From Phlegmacium glaucopus (Eukaryota; Basidiomycota; Agaricomycetes; Agaricales; Cortinariaceae), in assembly GCA_015039465.1 (NCBI GenBank), contig MU130695.1, forward strand, positions 707,394-771,393: 64,000 nt of DNA, given 5' to 3'. The position numbers were made by a program, and so were the translations under genes. Numbering within the stretch: the stretch's first letter is position 1; every line of letters starts with the position of its first letter. This document shows, in pieces, positions 1 through 10,823 of the stretch. Below the pieces are notes generated by a model, which was not told the origin of the DNA, did not search any database, and saw nothing but the letters and a program-made list of their open reading frames with translations.

Positions 1-435
1 AGAGCTAGAAAACATCGAAATTAGTAAAATTAGAGTGGTAGGGAGGTCTAAGGATTGAACCAATAGCTTAGAGCATTGACTTTGTGTTGCTGCACGTGAC
101 AAGAGAAGCTATCAGTGCACATAACCACTAAGCCAAAAGGTGTACACCCATTTTGTTACTCTTTGATTCTTAATCACTCCTGGTTCAGCAACCGAGGAGT
201 CCATGATGTATGCATGATGCTATCACATGACCCCGATCCAACCAGTATCAGGTGGGGTTACGCCTCACAACATGGGGAGCAGCTTCCCAGCCCGCTGTGA
301 CATGGGGCAACCATTGATGCGCTGATTGCAATGACTACCGACATAATGCTGCACGAATGCAGACTACTCGTGATTGACTCTGTGCATAGCTATCACCTCC
401 TTCCTTAAGCACCCAGTCGGCAGTCTCTGAAGACA
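1..435. other. Left flank of the Helitron, no gene seen
   Basis: No convincing coding region or RNA gene was recognised here. The stretch precedes the first recognisable Helitron coding fragment and probably holds the left end of that element, but a 5' TC terminus could not be fixed without other copies. Confidence 0.4.
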
Positions 436-929
436 GTGCCAAAAACAGTGAACAAAGTATGCAATCAGCAGAGTAAAACCAAATGGACAGCAATCACTTC
501 ACAAGGAAGGTTATATCAATTTATTGCCTTGTCCGATGAAGACACGCAACGGGAGATGCGAGGGACAGTGCAGTCATTGGTAGGTAGAAACAAAGCAGGG
601 TCAACGTCGACAGGTACGGTTTCCACCACGGATTCATCCAGTGGTCCGAGTCAAGCAGGCATGGTGGAGACCTCCATATTGGAAACTGTCAGAGGTCGTA
701 GAACGTCCATTAGTTTCACCAGGTTCTGGATGAGTTTGATCCACAAGTAGGGTTTGCCATTGATGAATTTTGGGGACAAATGAAATACACAGGGAAGGAA
801 CTGTTCAGCATACACCTTCATTTTTTGACGGGCAAAGCATAGATGAGGTCTTGCATCTATATTCGCTCGCAAATCTTAAGAAAACCTGTCAACAATTTTT
901 ATGCGGAATAAGAGGTTCGATGTGATGCA

Positions 930-2769
930 ATGTACCTGACTATAAGTCAAGCACCTACCCCAATTCAAGAAGCAATACGTCGGTCTGTGATTGCCAGTAT
1001 CCAAATGGGTGACCGCATGTATTCTCGTAGAGGCGGTTTAGCTGAACACAACCAGAAAACCATCCAACAAGCCGGACAACTTTCAAATGAAGGTGGCGAC
1101 TGGGTGGAGGAAACAAGTGAAAATAGTGGAATCCCTCAAATCTTATGCCAGAATGAATTTATGAAAGCGGCTTCCAAAGAAGGAGTGGAGAGCGCAATAG
1201 CAGAATTCATAGATCGTACAAACAATGCAGCACTTGCAACTGGGGTTTGTGCGGTTTGTGCTCGTGAAATAGGTGTGAAAGATATGGCAATACACCGGCT
1301 GGACTCTATTCCCAATCACCATCATTTAACCCCTACGGAACGTCACCCATGTCATCATATTTTTAATGGGATGTTGCTTCATCCACATGGGGTTAATAGT
1401 GATGAGGACGCAAACATGTGTTTGGACTGTACAAGGGCTCTGAACGCAGACAAGACGCCAATGTTCACACTTGCGAATGGATTGTGGATAGGTGACATTC
1501 CACACGAATTGGAGGTTTTGACATTGCTGGAAAGAATTCTCATAGCAAAATTTTTCCCTGCCGCATATATTATCAAACTCTATCCAAAAAAGACAGGCGC
1601 CTGCCGATGGGATAACTGTCAGATGTACAGCAGATTGAGGGGAAATGTGTCGACGTATTGACTGCACCAATCCCAAATTTCAACTATGATTGATGACACC
1701 GTTATGCTGCAAGGAGCGGAGGTGCTTGCAGCGACCATAGGCATCACTTTCATTGGACCCAAAAACCTTCCCGAGAAGACTTTGCCCAATATGTTTAAAG
1801 TTTGAAGAGGTTGCGTGAAGAGTGTGTTGGAATGGCTAAAAGAAAATAACCCACTTTATGAAGATATCACGATATCAATGTCAAGACTTGGACAATTACC
1901 AGAGGACAACATACCTTATGAGTTGTTGGCGAGGGCAAAATGCTTGACAGACGTCACCACACTGTATGCCGAGCAGGAAGGATACGTGCCATCTCAAGAG
2001 GTGATTGATGAGAATGATGAAGGAGGTAAGTAATACTTGTGGGCGCAGAAGTGGATTATGAAGGAATTCCTATAGATATAGAATCTAAAGCAACCGAAGA
2101 TACAGGTAAGAGATAGGAGTGGTCTTGATTTCAAGCATGACTGAGTGAGTTGGGTTTTTTTTGTGACCGTTTTCTTCCGGGGTCGTATTCATGGTAATAG
2201 ATGATGATGATGGGAAAACAGGAATGGAGCCTGGCGTCGTGCCTTTGGTGCATCTCAGCGTTGTTGACGTGGACAGTGTGGAGGTTACCAAATCTGAACT
2301 CATGGCGCACACACTAGCAAACTGTTCTCAAGCAAGACAGGAGGAAGACTATATGATTCAAAGGGGAAGTGTGTTCGTGAACAAGTATGTGAGAGTAGAC
2401 CTGGTGACTGGACAACAAAATGATGGTGGGCCCAGCGATGCCAATCATTTGTTAGGGTCTTTTCCGATGCTGTTTCCATTTGGGCAAGGCGGATTTGAAA
2501 TTGAACAGGCGGTTAATGTGCCGTATGAGGCACACATTCGATGGGCATTACAATATGAAGACAAGCGATTCAGGAAAGATCCTCATTTTCCATTCCAAGT
2601 TTTTGGCGTCTGTCAAAAAAGACAGGTCTGTCAAGCTTCAATGCTTCAAATGAAGAAACATTCTTTTTTCCAACACCAGAATGTGTTATCGACTGTAACT
2701 GCAGAAGACTTGACAAAAGCAAGTCAAGAGGAAATCCAAGGCGTTCCCTTCTCAAATCCTGCAGTTTGA
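930..2769 (+). pseudogene. Helitron protein, N-terminal part (broken)
   Basis: The first open part (930-1661) contains the pattern CAVCAREIGVKDMAIHRLDS and an ADKTPMFTLANGLWIG stretch. I associate this Cys-rich region with the domain ahead of Rep in basidiomycete Helitron helicases (DUF6570-like). After broken frames at 1662-2190, a second open part (2191-2769) holds LLGSFPMLFPFGQGG and VPYEAHIRWALQYEDKRFRK, the usual start of the Helitron_like_N domain. At least three frame changes or stops separate these parts. An unusual intron set could explain some of them, but together with the downstream in-frame stops decay is more likely. Confidence 0.7.
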
Positions 2770-2889
2770 GTCCTTCACAATCAATTGATGGCCGTGAAAA
2801 CTAAAGTCCAAGGATCAGACGAGTCTTGAAATGCAATAAGAAGTAAAATATGGGGCACTAACATTCTTCATAACCCTCCAAGTCTTTGG

Positions 2890-4857
2890 GTGACAATCAA
2901 TCCATCGGACATGCAAGATCCCATCACGCAGGTTTTCGCAGGACTTGAGATCGACTTGAATCAATTTTGTAACACCACGGGTCTAGACATTGTCGACAGA
3001 GCACTAAATATGGCAGGGGACCCATACACGTCCACGAAATTCTTTCACTTTATGATTGACACCATACTGGAAGTTTTGATGGGAGTATCCAAGCGATGGA
3101 ACGGGACAATTGTGAGAAAGGAAGGAATATTGGGGATAGTGAAGAGTTACGTGGGGACGGTGGAAGCGCAGGGGAGGGGATCACTCCATCTACATCTGTT
3201 ATTGTGGTTGGAAGGCGCTCCAACCGCGAAGGAACTAAAACAAGCATTAGGGAAAGACATATTCCATGAGAAAGTAAAGCACTACATCAGTAAAACAATT
3301 CGAGCCGACTTGGATGGCAAAGAAGCAGGAGAGGTGATGGCAATGAAGAAGGTCGATGCGGTATCTTATTCACGACCCCTCGATCCCCGGAATCCTGCAG
3401 ACGTTCGTGGTATGAAGACAGCTGAACTAGAAATCGCACGTATGACTCAACTTCACAAGTGCTCCTATGCAAACTGTCTGAAGATGGTGAAGGGGCAAGC
3501 TGTGTGTAAGCGGCGTGCGCCGTTCCCCTTAGCGCCAGATGATTGGGTTGATAGCGTCGGAAGATGGGGCCCGAAACAACTTTGTGGATATTTAAATAAT
3601 TGGAATCCGTCATTGTTGATGTCTGTCAGGTCCAACCACGATATAAGCTGCGTTGAACACGCTTCTAAATTGACAGATATTGCAAGCAGTCAATCAGTTG
3701 CATTTGAACAGGCCGATACCCATATTATCACCATGGTCGAAGGCGTAATCGCTTTGAAGGATCAACTTCATGAGTATATGTTTCAGGGTGAGGAGATGGT
3801 AGAAATGAATTTTTTTACCTTCATCCTTGACACATACGACACAAAATCGGATCACTCTGAAAGGGACTTGGAAGATGAACATGGAAAGTCCGGAATTGAG
3901 CGAAGGGGATTTGGAAGGCCTCAAAACCGGCGAGTAGCGTATCAGGAAGGGTTCAATAGGTCTGGACAAACCCGTGTGTTTCGAACGGAGGGACATGAAA
4001 CATTGCCACAATTTGTGGGTAGTTGGATGCCGAGGAATGACAGGCCAGGAGATAGAGAAATTTACTGTGGAAGTATGCTTGCACTTTTGAAGCCATGGAC
4101 AGACCTGTCCGATCTTAAAACGGACATGGAAACCTTTGAGCAAAGCTTTCATCAATTTGTCAGCAGTACCACCAAAAGGAACCAAGACATCCTTGAAAAC
4201 ATTCAATACTATTATGAATGTTATGATGGAGCAAAGAAATGACAGGAAGAAGGGGAAACTGAAGAGGTAGAAAGGATGATAGATTATGAAGATGAAGCGT
4301 CATCGGAGGACTTGGCAACAAATGAGATGGTGGTTGATCAACAAGGGTTAGAAGTGACGGAAGATGATATCGAAATAATGTATGAGTCGAGGGGAGCAAT
4401 GAGGGAACGACTGTATGCACAACTTGCAATGACAACCGCAATAGACTGCAGAGTGTTTTCTGAAGTGAAATCGGATACAGTTTTCTTTCTGCATGCTGAG
4501 AGGGCAGCTAGAGAGGACTTAAAAACCTTTCAAGCTTGGGGCGAGCAGCTGAAGGCAGTGACGAGGAGAGAAGCAGTTGAGGGTGGTCAAGGATTATTTG
4601 TAAATGGCAAAGAAGGAGTACAAACAGCGGTTGTCGTTGATGAAGGGGGCATAGATGAGCGAAGAATTGAGGACGAGAGAAAGAGGAAAAGAGGGTGTTC
4701 AGGTCAGAAAAGCAGGGTTTTGAATAACGATCAGCAGCGTGCGCATGACATTATCAAAAATCAACTTTTAAAGCGATTAGCAGGTGTTGTATACTTAAAA
4801 ACCGATTCAAAAGATAATAAATCACAATGTCGACAGGTGGAGAGCCGCCTCAGCTGA
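2890..4857 (+). pseudogene. Helitron Rep (Helitron_like_N) region, broken
   Basis: This continues the Rep region. It holds TINPSDMQDPITQVF and then RGSLHLHLLLWLEGAP, the HxH-type metal-binding motif of the Helitron HUH endonuclease. The frame is interrupted by a single in-frame TGA at 4240-4242 (AAA-TGA-CAG), after which the same frame continues as an acidic linker to 4857. The frame then shifts into the helicase part near 4,820. A CGA to TGA change would explain the stop, as expected for C-to-T decay of a methylated element. Confidence 0.75.
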
Positions 4858-6335
4858 AGATGCTCGTTCTAGGGCATGGAGGGACCGGAAAGTCAATGCT
4901 GATAGGTGCCATAACGGAGACATTTAAAGAGCTGGATTGTGAGGAAAAACTAGCGAAGTGTGCAACATCTGGAGTTGCAGCCGTTATTATTGGGGGTCAA
5001 ATGTATCATGCATGGGCTGGCATACCAATTAATAAGCCACGGAAAAATGACTGGGTGGATACAACTAATCAAGCGATTTGAAAGCAAAGGAAAGAAAATC
5101 TTGCACATTGTCAATTCTTGATATTGGACGAAGTATCAATGTGTACCAAACAATTGAAGTATAGAGGATCAGAAATTGTGTCAAGGGTGAGAGTGACAGA
5201 AGGGGTTGGAAGATCTTTGGAGTGCTTTGGTGGAATGGATGTGATTGATTTTGGGGACTTTCATCAATTCCCACCAGTGGGAAACGTGAGCGCAGCGTTG
5301 TATTGTGAGCGATCAGATACGGACGATGTCCATGGGCTGAAAGGGAGGTTGATCTTTCTGGAGTATGATAAGGTCGTCGTTTTGCGTGACCAAATGAGGG
5401 TGACGGATGAGGTATGGACAGGCATTTTGACCAGGCTCAGAGTCGGGGAGTGTACAAAAGATGACATCGAAGAGGTTCAGAAACTTGTTTTAACAAACCC
5501 TGATTGTGAAATGCCCGATTTCACGACAGCCCCCTGGTGTGATGTAACACCCATTACTCCAAGGAACACTGCTAAAGATATATGGAATTGCGCTGCGGTG
5601 AAAAAGCACTGTCGAATGACAGGGAATTGGAAATATGTTGTGCCAGCAGAAGACACTGTTGTGGAATTAGGCGATGTTCCGGATATGAGGATGAGGTTAG
5701 CTGTGGCGGCATTGAAGGATGAAGCAACAAACAATCTAAAACATCGGGTAGAATTATTGAAAGCGATGGTGACCCTGAACATTTCAACAGAAGCGGATGT
5801 TGCAAATGGGACACAAGGAACGGTGGATGGGATTGTCTTGGACCCGAGAGAGCTGAATGTTCCATCGGATGACAATGGATGCGTCCATCTGCGATATCCT
5901 CCTTCAGTGGTCTATTTTAAACCTGACATGAAAATGAATGTTACCTTCGAAGGGATTCCTAAGGGGATCATACCAATTCTGCCTTCAACTGTGAATTTTA
6001 CAGTGGACATTGATGGGCAAAAAAGGAAGCTCCAGCGAAGACAAGTCGCAATCGTTCCAGGGTACGCATTCACGGACTACAAAGCACAAGGGCAGACTCT
6101 GGAGTGCGTGATAGTAGATATCGCAAGACCGCCTTTGGGAAAGCTATCACCATTTAGCGTATATGTTGCGCTCTCAAGGAGCAGAGGGCGTGGAACGATC
6201 CAAATTTTGAGGGATTTCGACACTGAATTATTCATACATCACCCATCAGAGGACTTGAAGGAGGATATGGAAAGATTGGAACGTCTGGATATGCAAACGA
6301 AGATAGATTTCGAAAGCAGTGAGGGATTGATTTAG
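4827..6335 (+). pseudogene. Helitron Pif1-like helicase domain, one in-frame stop
   Basis: Walker A is GHGGTGKSMLIGA, followed by a YHAWAGIP segment, Walker B FLILDEVSMC and FGDFHQFPPVG. Near the C terminus come DYKAQGQTLECVIVD and VYVALSRSRG, typical of Pif1/RecD helicases. An in-frame TGA at 5079-5081 interrupts an otherwise continuous frame (the next open part begins at 5118 in the same phase). The domain unwinds DNA during rolling-circle transposition. This copy cannot make the full protein without readthrough. Confidence 0.85.
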
Positions 6336-7154
6336 GAGATACATCACGATTGGACGGGCGAGGAGATGGAAAGTCATGTAAGCAGACACAGATGTAAACA
6401 GGGGAGTTTTGTTGGGATGAACAAAGGATGTGAGGAAGTACAGAAGCATACCACATAAAAAAGCGGAAAAGAGTGAGTGAAGAGCGAAAACGCTGTGAAA
6501 GGCAAGAGTGTGGAGGGGAAAAGGTGAAGAAATGATTTGGAATGAGGACCTTGGCGCGAATTTTGATTGATGTTTAATGGTGTTGTCAATGATTAGCATG
6601 CAAGTAAGAGGTGACGAAAGTGTGTTGAACGACAAAGCAAAAGACATGATAATCTGCATCGTTCGATTCAGAGTCGAAAGCAACAAAACGCAGGATTAGG
6701 ACGCCATGGGGAAGGGTGCACGAGGCCACACGTGCACGCACGTGAGGAGTCCCGTTAACACTTGTGACGATATATGAAAAAATTGTCGAGCAAGGAGGGG
6801 TTTTTTGAAGCAGAGGGGAAAGATTGAGTATGCGCAGTGTTATGTGAGTGCTAACAAGAAGAAAATTCATGTTCGATAAAGGCACATCATCCTCTAAACC
6901 AAAAAACAAATAAGTACAAAGAGTGGTTCAACATTTCGGAAGCTTTAGTGAGTTGAGGCCAGGACGAGAAAGTGGAGTGTTTATTTGTATTGATCATTGA
7001 GAACGTGACACAATAAATTCCGACTTTAGACCCAGGAGAGACTTTGCTTTACAGCAAGGTGAAATTCTAAAAAGAGCCCATTAGGTCAGGCTGGCTACGG
7101 GAGACTAACATAGAGCCAACTCCGACACATGTTCAATACCACCAGCTGGCGTCA
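6336..7154. other. Helitron 3' flank, no gene seen
   Basis: No supported gene. The stretch probably contains non-coding Helitron sequence. I looked for a short hairpin followed by CTRR and could not pick one with confidence. Confidence 0.35.
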
Positions 7155-7916
7155 GGACGGGAGAAAATTAGTTATCGCACTGCACTCAGGGGGTCTTGAA
7201 GATCTGGTAAGCAACGATAATTCCTTTTGTTTTCTTATTTCTTACTCAATTTCTTAGTGGAAAGGAATTATTGCCATTCACTTTATGGGACCGTATATGT
7301 TAAACAAGGTCCATCGAGTTACACGACTTCATATCGCTCCTTAAATCCTCAAAACCATCTACGTGGCCACCGCTGAGACACCTCTTTCCGATGACCTTCC
7401 GCGATGTATCCTTTTCGAATTATACTACGACACCCTTCGCCTACGACGAAATCCAGGGCCTCTTCCAATACATTGTTCACCTCACACCAACTTCTGAGCT
7501 TTCCACCCTTCTCAAGTCACTCTAATAGGCATCTACCCGTTAGTAATGGTCAGGACGCATCGCTGCACCGCCATCTATGGAAACTACGACGACGACGTTG
7601 ACGAATCCTACTATAACATATCCAGCCAATTTCGGTTCATCACTTGACCATTCTTATGTTATAGGGCTATCGTCCTTACAACGATCACGGGATACCTCTG
7701 AGGGAAATACTCGTGGGTTCGTTAGCGCACATGCGATGGGACCACAAGGAAGGCGAGCGATTTGGATTGAGAGGAAGCGTTCGAGCACGGTGCGAGAGGT
7801 ATGGGGTGTGAACGATTTCTCCGCCTTTCATTCCGCTGATGATGAAACGTCTACAGAGGATGTTACGTATTGTACTTTCAGTGAGCTTACTGGAAAGATT
7901 GTATTGGGGAATAGAC
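7155..7916 (+). pseudogene. Duplicated fragment of the F-box gene
   Basis: This is a close DNA copy, in inverted orientation, of about 21,430-22,375 of the F-box gene. Shared peptides include TLTNPTITYPANFGSSLDHS, TRGFVSAHAMGPQGRRAIWI and EDVTYCTFSELTGKIVLGN. The copy keeps the intron beginning GTAAGCAACGATAATTCC, so it arose at DNA level and not by retrocopying. It lacks the F-box N terminus and has indels that shift the frame in its 5' part, and an internal stretch is deleted (REV joins directly to WGVNDFSAF). At its right end it is fused to the fucosyltransferase fragment. A functional product is unlikely. Confidence 0.85.
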
Positions 7917-7926
7917 TCAACGCGCG

Positions 7927-8450
7927 ACCCTCTAACCTACCAGAACCGAACCTGTAATGGGTTGCGTCCGTCTTTCGTACGGAGCATTACGATGTTGGTA
8001 GTTAAAGACGAGAACCAAAATGTTTGAATGACCAGCCCCTTTACTTCTTCGTCAAAGAAAAAGGACTTACCCCATTGCCAACAAACAATTCTGACCTTTG
8101 GGCGGGTATACATGTCCAATGCTTGACTAACAAGTTTCTCCTCCCAGCCCAAGTCAAGATCGCAGCTCGTCGAGACGCCCTCCCACATCCACTCGAAATC
8201 CCAACCATTCGTTTCTCCATTAGGCATCTTGGAACGTTCCTCGTCGTCCATCAAAGCCTGCTTCAACTCCTGCAATAACTCCTTATCGCCATTGGTCATA
8301 ATAAAAACTCCTTTGAGCAGTTTATTCCCAACCGACTCCCGCCCAATTCTCATATTTCTGAGAACCCAAATTCAACCGACCGCCACCGCTTCTATTCCGA
8401 ACGAATGATCGTGTACAACTTCTCTCACTCACCACCTGTCCGACATCCAG
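7927..8450 (-). pseudogene. Duplicated 3' fragment of the fucosyltransferase-like gene
   Basis: This is a close copy of about 13,496-14,070. Shared peptides on the minus strand include KGVFIMTNGDKELLQELKQA and NGWDFEW. The last intron is retained. A one-base insertion near 8,105 (GGGCGGG against GTGCGG) shifts the frame, and about 40 bp near the left part of the parent exon are missing. Only the C-terminal portion is present, without the RRGD nucleotide-sugar motif. It lies tail to tail with the F-box fragment. Confidence 0.85.
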
Positions 8451-8902
8451 TTAGTTGACTCATGCTTTCAACTAATAATGTTTACACATTATTCAAATAT
8501 TCAAATGCCAGTCCAACGCATTGCAACGCCGCCCCTCAATTAGTCCGCTCTACTGGTCTTAGAAGACTCATACGATCAATCACGCGAGCGCAATCCGTGT
8601 AACCTCAAGACACTCTAGACTCTTACGCTAGTTCTGGTTCAGCGTGAAGTCACTTTAAATTGACCATAAATAGAAAGCGACCTCGAACGATTTAGAAGCA
8701 TTTTATAGACTTGATTCGAATTTTTTCTCATCGTGATGGGCTATCTTCAACGATAATTTTTCACTGCAAATTCGATGAATTGAGACTGAAGATAGTTTAC
8801 AAGCTCAGACTAAAAGCCGAGAAACGAGTTGATCCCAAATGTGGAAAAGCACACGAAAACCTGGAACACGCGGTACAATTTGATAGCGCGATGAGGATCT
8901 TT

Positions 8903-9305
8903 TTAAGACGTGCTTGGGAGGTCGATTGTTTTACCACCTGGAGTGGTCACAGTTATGAAGTTTGCGCCGAGCCCGTCTTTTGCATATTTGATTTCATACC
9001 CAACGGGTAAGAAAAGATTGAATCCCAAGATTAAGGAAGGGTAGCCACTGAAAAGTACTGCTACACGTTCCACCGTGGTTCGGGTGTCGATTCTAAGGGG
9101 AAAGATAGAAGCTATTACATCCAGAGGTATAAAGAGTACTGGCCACTTACTGTGACGCCTTAAACTGGCTCATCAGGGCTAGGAACTGGTTATAGATATC
9201 TGGTTGCTCCTGACATTCGGATTTGATAGCATCTAGGTAGCTGAGCGCATCCGACACAGTGAGAGATTCAATTCGAGGGTTATCGTTGGCGTTTTGTGAA
9301 GGCAT
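8903..9305 (-). CDS. Small single-PAH (Sin3-like) protein
   Basis: Two exons (9305-9151 and 9092-8903) joined across a 58-nt GT-AG intron give a 114-residue protein ending in TAA. Residues about 14-85 are a paired amphipathic helix domain: VSDALSYLDAIKSE, then YNQFLALMSQFKASQIDTRT, then VERVAVLFSGYPSLILGFNL and FLPVGYEI. This is the PAH signature of the Sin3 co-repressor scaffold, which binds amphipathic helices of transcription factors. Here it stands alone, without the histone-deacetylase-interacting region. Exon lengths (155 and 190 nt) keep the frame. It may be a real mini-Sin3 competitor or an expanded PAH-only family member, as seen in some agaricomycetes. The PAH call is strong; expression is unproven. 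Confidence 0.72.
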
Positions 9306-10823
9306 TGTTAATTGTGAATGGAGTTTGAATGCGTGCGATCAGTGAGGGACAGTGACTGAATATTGGGGTCAGGCCATTGGGGATTGGAGGTAGAATCAGA
9401 TGGCATACCTGTCGGCTCTAATCCAGGTCTGTAACTGAGGAATTTGATAGAGCAGTGGCAAGTATTGCTATGCGTGTGTACGATGATACAGTGCGGTACC
9501 GAGTTTTGACTCGCGGATTGAATTTTACTATTACTGTAGCTGGTGAACTTTATCAAATTATCAGGACCTGTTGACAGTTGACAGCTTGATCTTATCTTAT
9601 CACGCTTGAAAGCTTGAGCTTGATACATGATGGAATGCGCTCAGCAACCCTCAAAAGTTCTTCCGCCCCTTCTGAAAGTGACTGTTCTTCAGGATGGCTC
9701 ATTGTCAACCATCTTGTTCTATATTTCGACAGAAGGATCATCAGTACTGCCTTCGAGTTTAAGACATTGGTAACAAACGATACGGCCAAGATACGGCTGT
9801 CCGAAAGAGACAGTAGTTGAACTTGAAAGATGCGCCACTCAGACTGCAAGTCAAACTTTTCTCTACACTAAGACTACAATCTCATGTTGAGAATATCAGC
9901 GCGCTTGTTTTCAAGAGAATAAATTCTGAATTACTCACTGATTTGTTGCCAGTGGAGTTAAGATTGTTGGTTTCTCCGTAAAAATTAAGATGAAACCACG
10001 ATTTAGAGGTCACCGGTTTAGGCAGGTTTGTAAAGTAGGTTCAGTGACCATCAGCCCGGGAGACCGTGTTTCAGGGGCTGAACTTCAAGAAGAAGTATAT
10101 GAATTATCAAAATCAGGATCTCTTTGTGCCTGCAGAGGCGGAGGTGTAGAAGGACATTACAGTCCATCTCAAAATTCGGAAAGGCGATGCCAGGAGCAAG
10201 AACAGTGGAATCGCGATGTCATGACCGTTGGTTGTAGATATCAGTGTTTGAAGACAAGTTCGCGGGAAAGGCTCTGAAGGGGTAAGGCTTATCTAATCTA
10301 ATATTCTCTGCTCTGAACCAGTGTGTCAAACGCATTCTGTACGCGTCCTGAATGAAATTCTGGTCCATGCAAGCACAGCCTAAACGACTGTTACCAATTC
10401 TGGTATGTATAAGCCACTGAGCCACTCACCGTCGCCATTACCATGCCCGATTGCATTTGTCTCCCTTTGTTTTCTTCCCTCAAATCTACCATACCTGGTA
10501 TAAAACAAAAAAACGGGCGTCGACCAATCCAACTTATTCCCATTTAAGTGGTTCTGGTGGCCCCATCCAAAAGGTCGGCGTCCCAGGATGGCAAATGAGC
10601 GCGAGAACTCCCTGTTCGAGTAATTCGAAAAACGGGAGGAAAACCAATCCACCAGTTTTTCAGAATGTTTAAAGGCGCGTGGGTTGCGAAAGGGCTGCAT
10701 CCTCTCTATCTAGCGATTTCATTTCCCATCTTCCACCTCATCCCGCTTTGAGCATCCCCTCCCCTCCCGAGTCCACTCATCGCGCCCCCCTAGTCTCATA
10801 CGCACATATCCCTCTTGATAATC
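9306..10823. other. Intergenic region, no supported gene
   Basis: Several short open stretches exist on both strands, but none shows a recognisable domain or a consistent exon series. The part just before 10,824 is pyrimidine-rich and likely includes the promoter and leader of the zinc-finger gene. Confidence 0.4.

Larger units (their letters stand above)
436..6335 (+). mobile_element. Decayed Helitron (rolling-circle DNA transposon)
   Basis: A series of open stretches on the plus strand carries, in order, a Cys-rich helicase-associated N-terminal domain, a Helitron_like_N (Rep) domain and a Pif1-type superfamily 1 helicase. That is the domain order of fungal autonomous Helitrons, which replicate by HUH-nuclease rolling circle. 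The reading frame is broken by several stops and at least one frameshift, so the copy should be inactive. The hairpin plus CTRR 3' terminus was not identified. The chimeric gene-fragment duplication at 7,155-8,450 lies directly downstream and could be captured cargo. Confidence is high for the family and low for the exact ends. Confidence 0.85.

Noticed and set aside
8711..9010. Plus-strand open stretch of 99 codons
   Set aside because: It is antisense to the second exon and intron of the PAH mini-gene, which has clear domain support.
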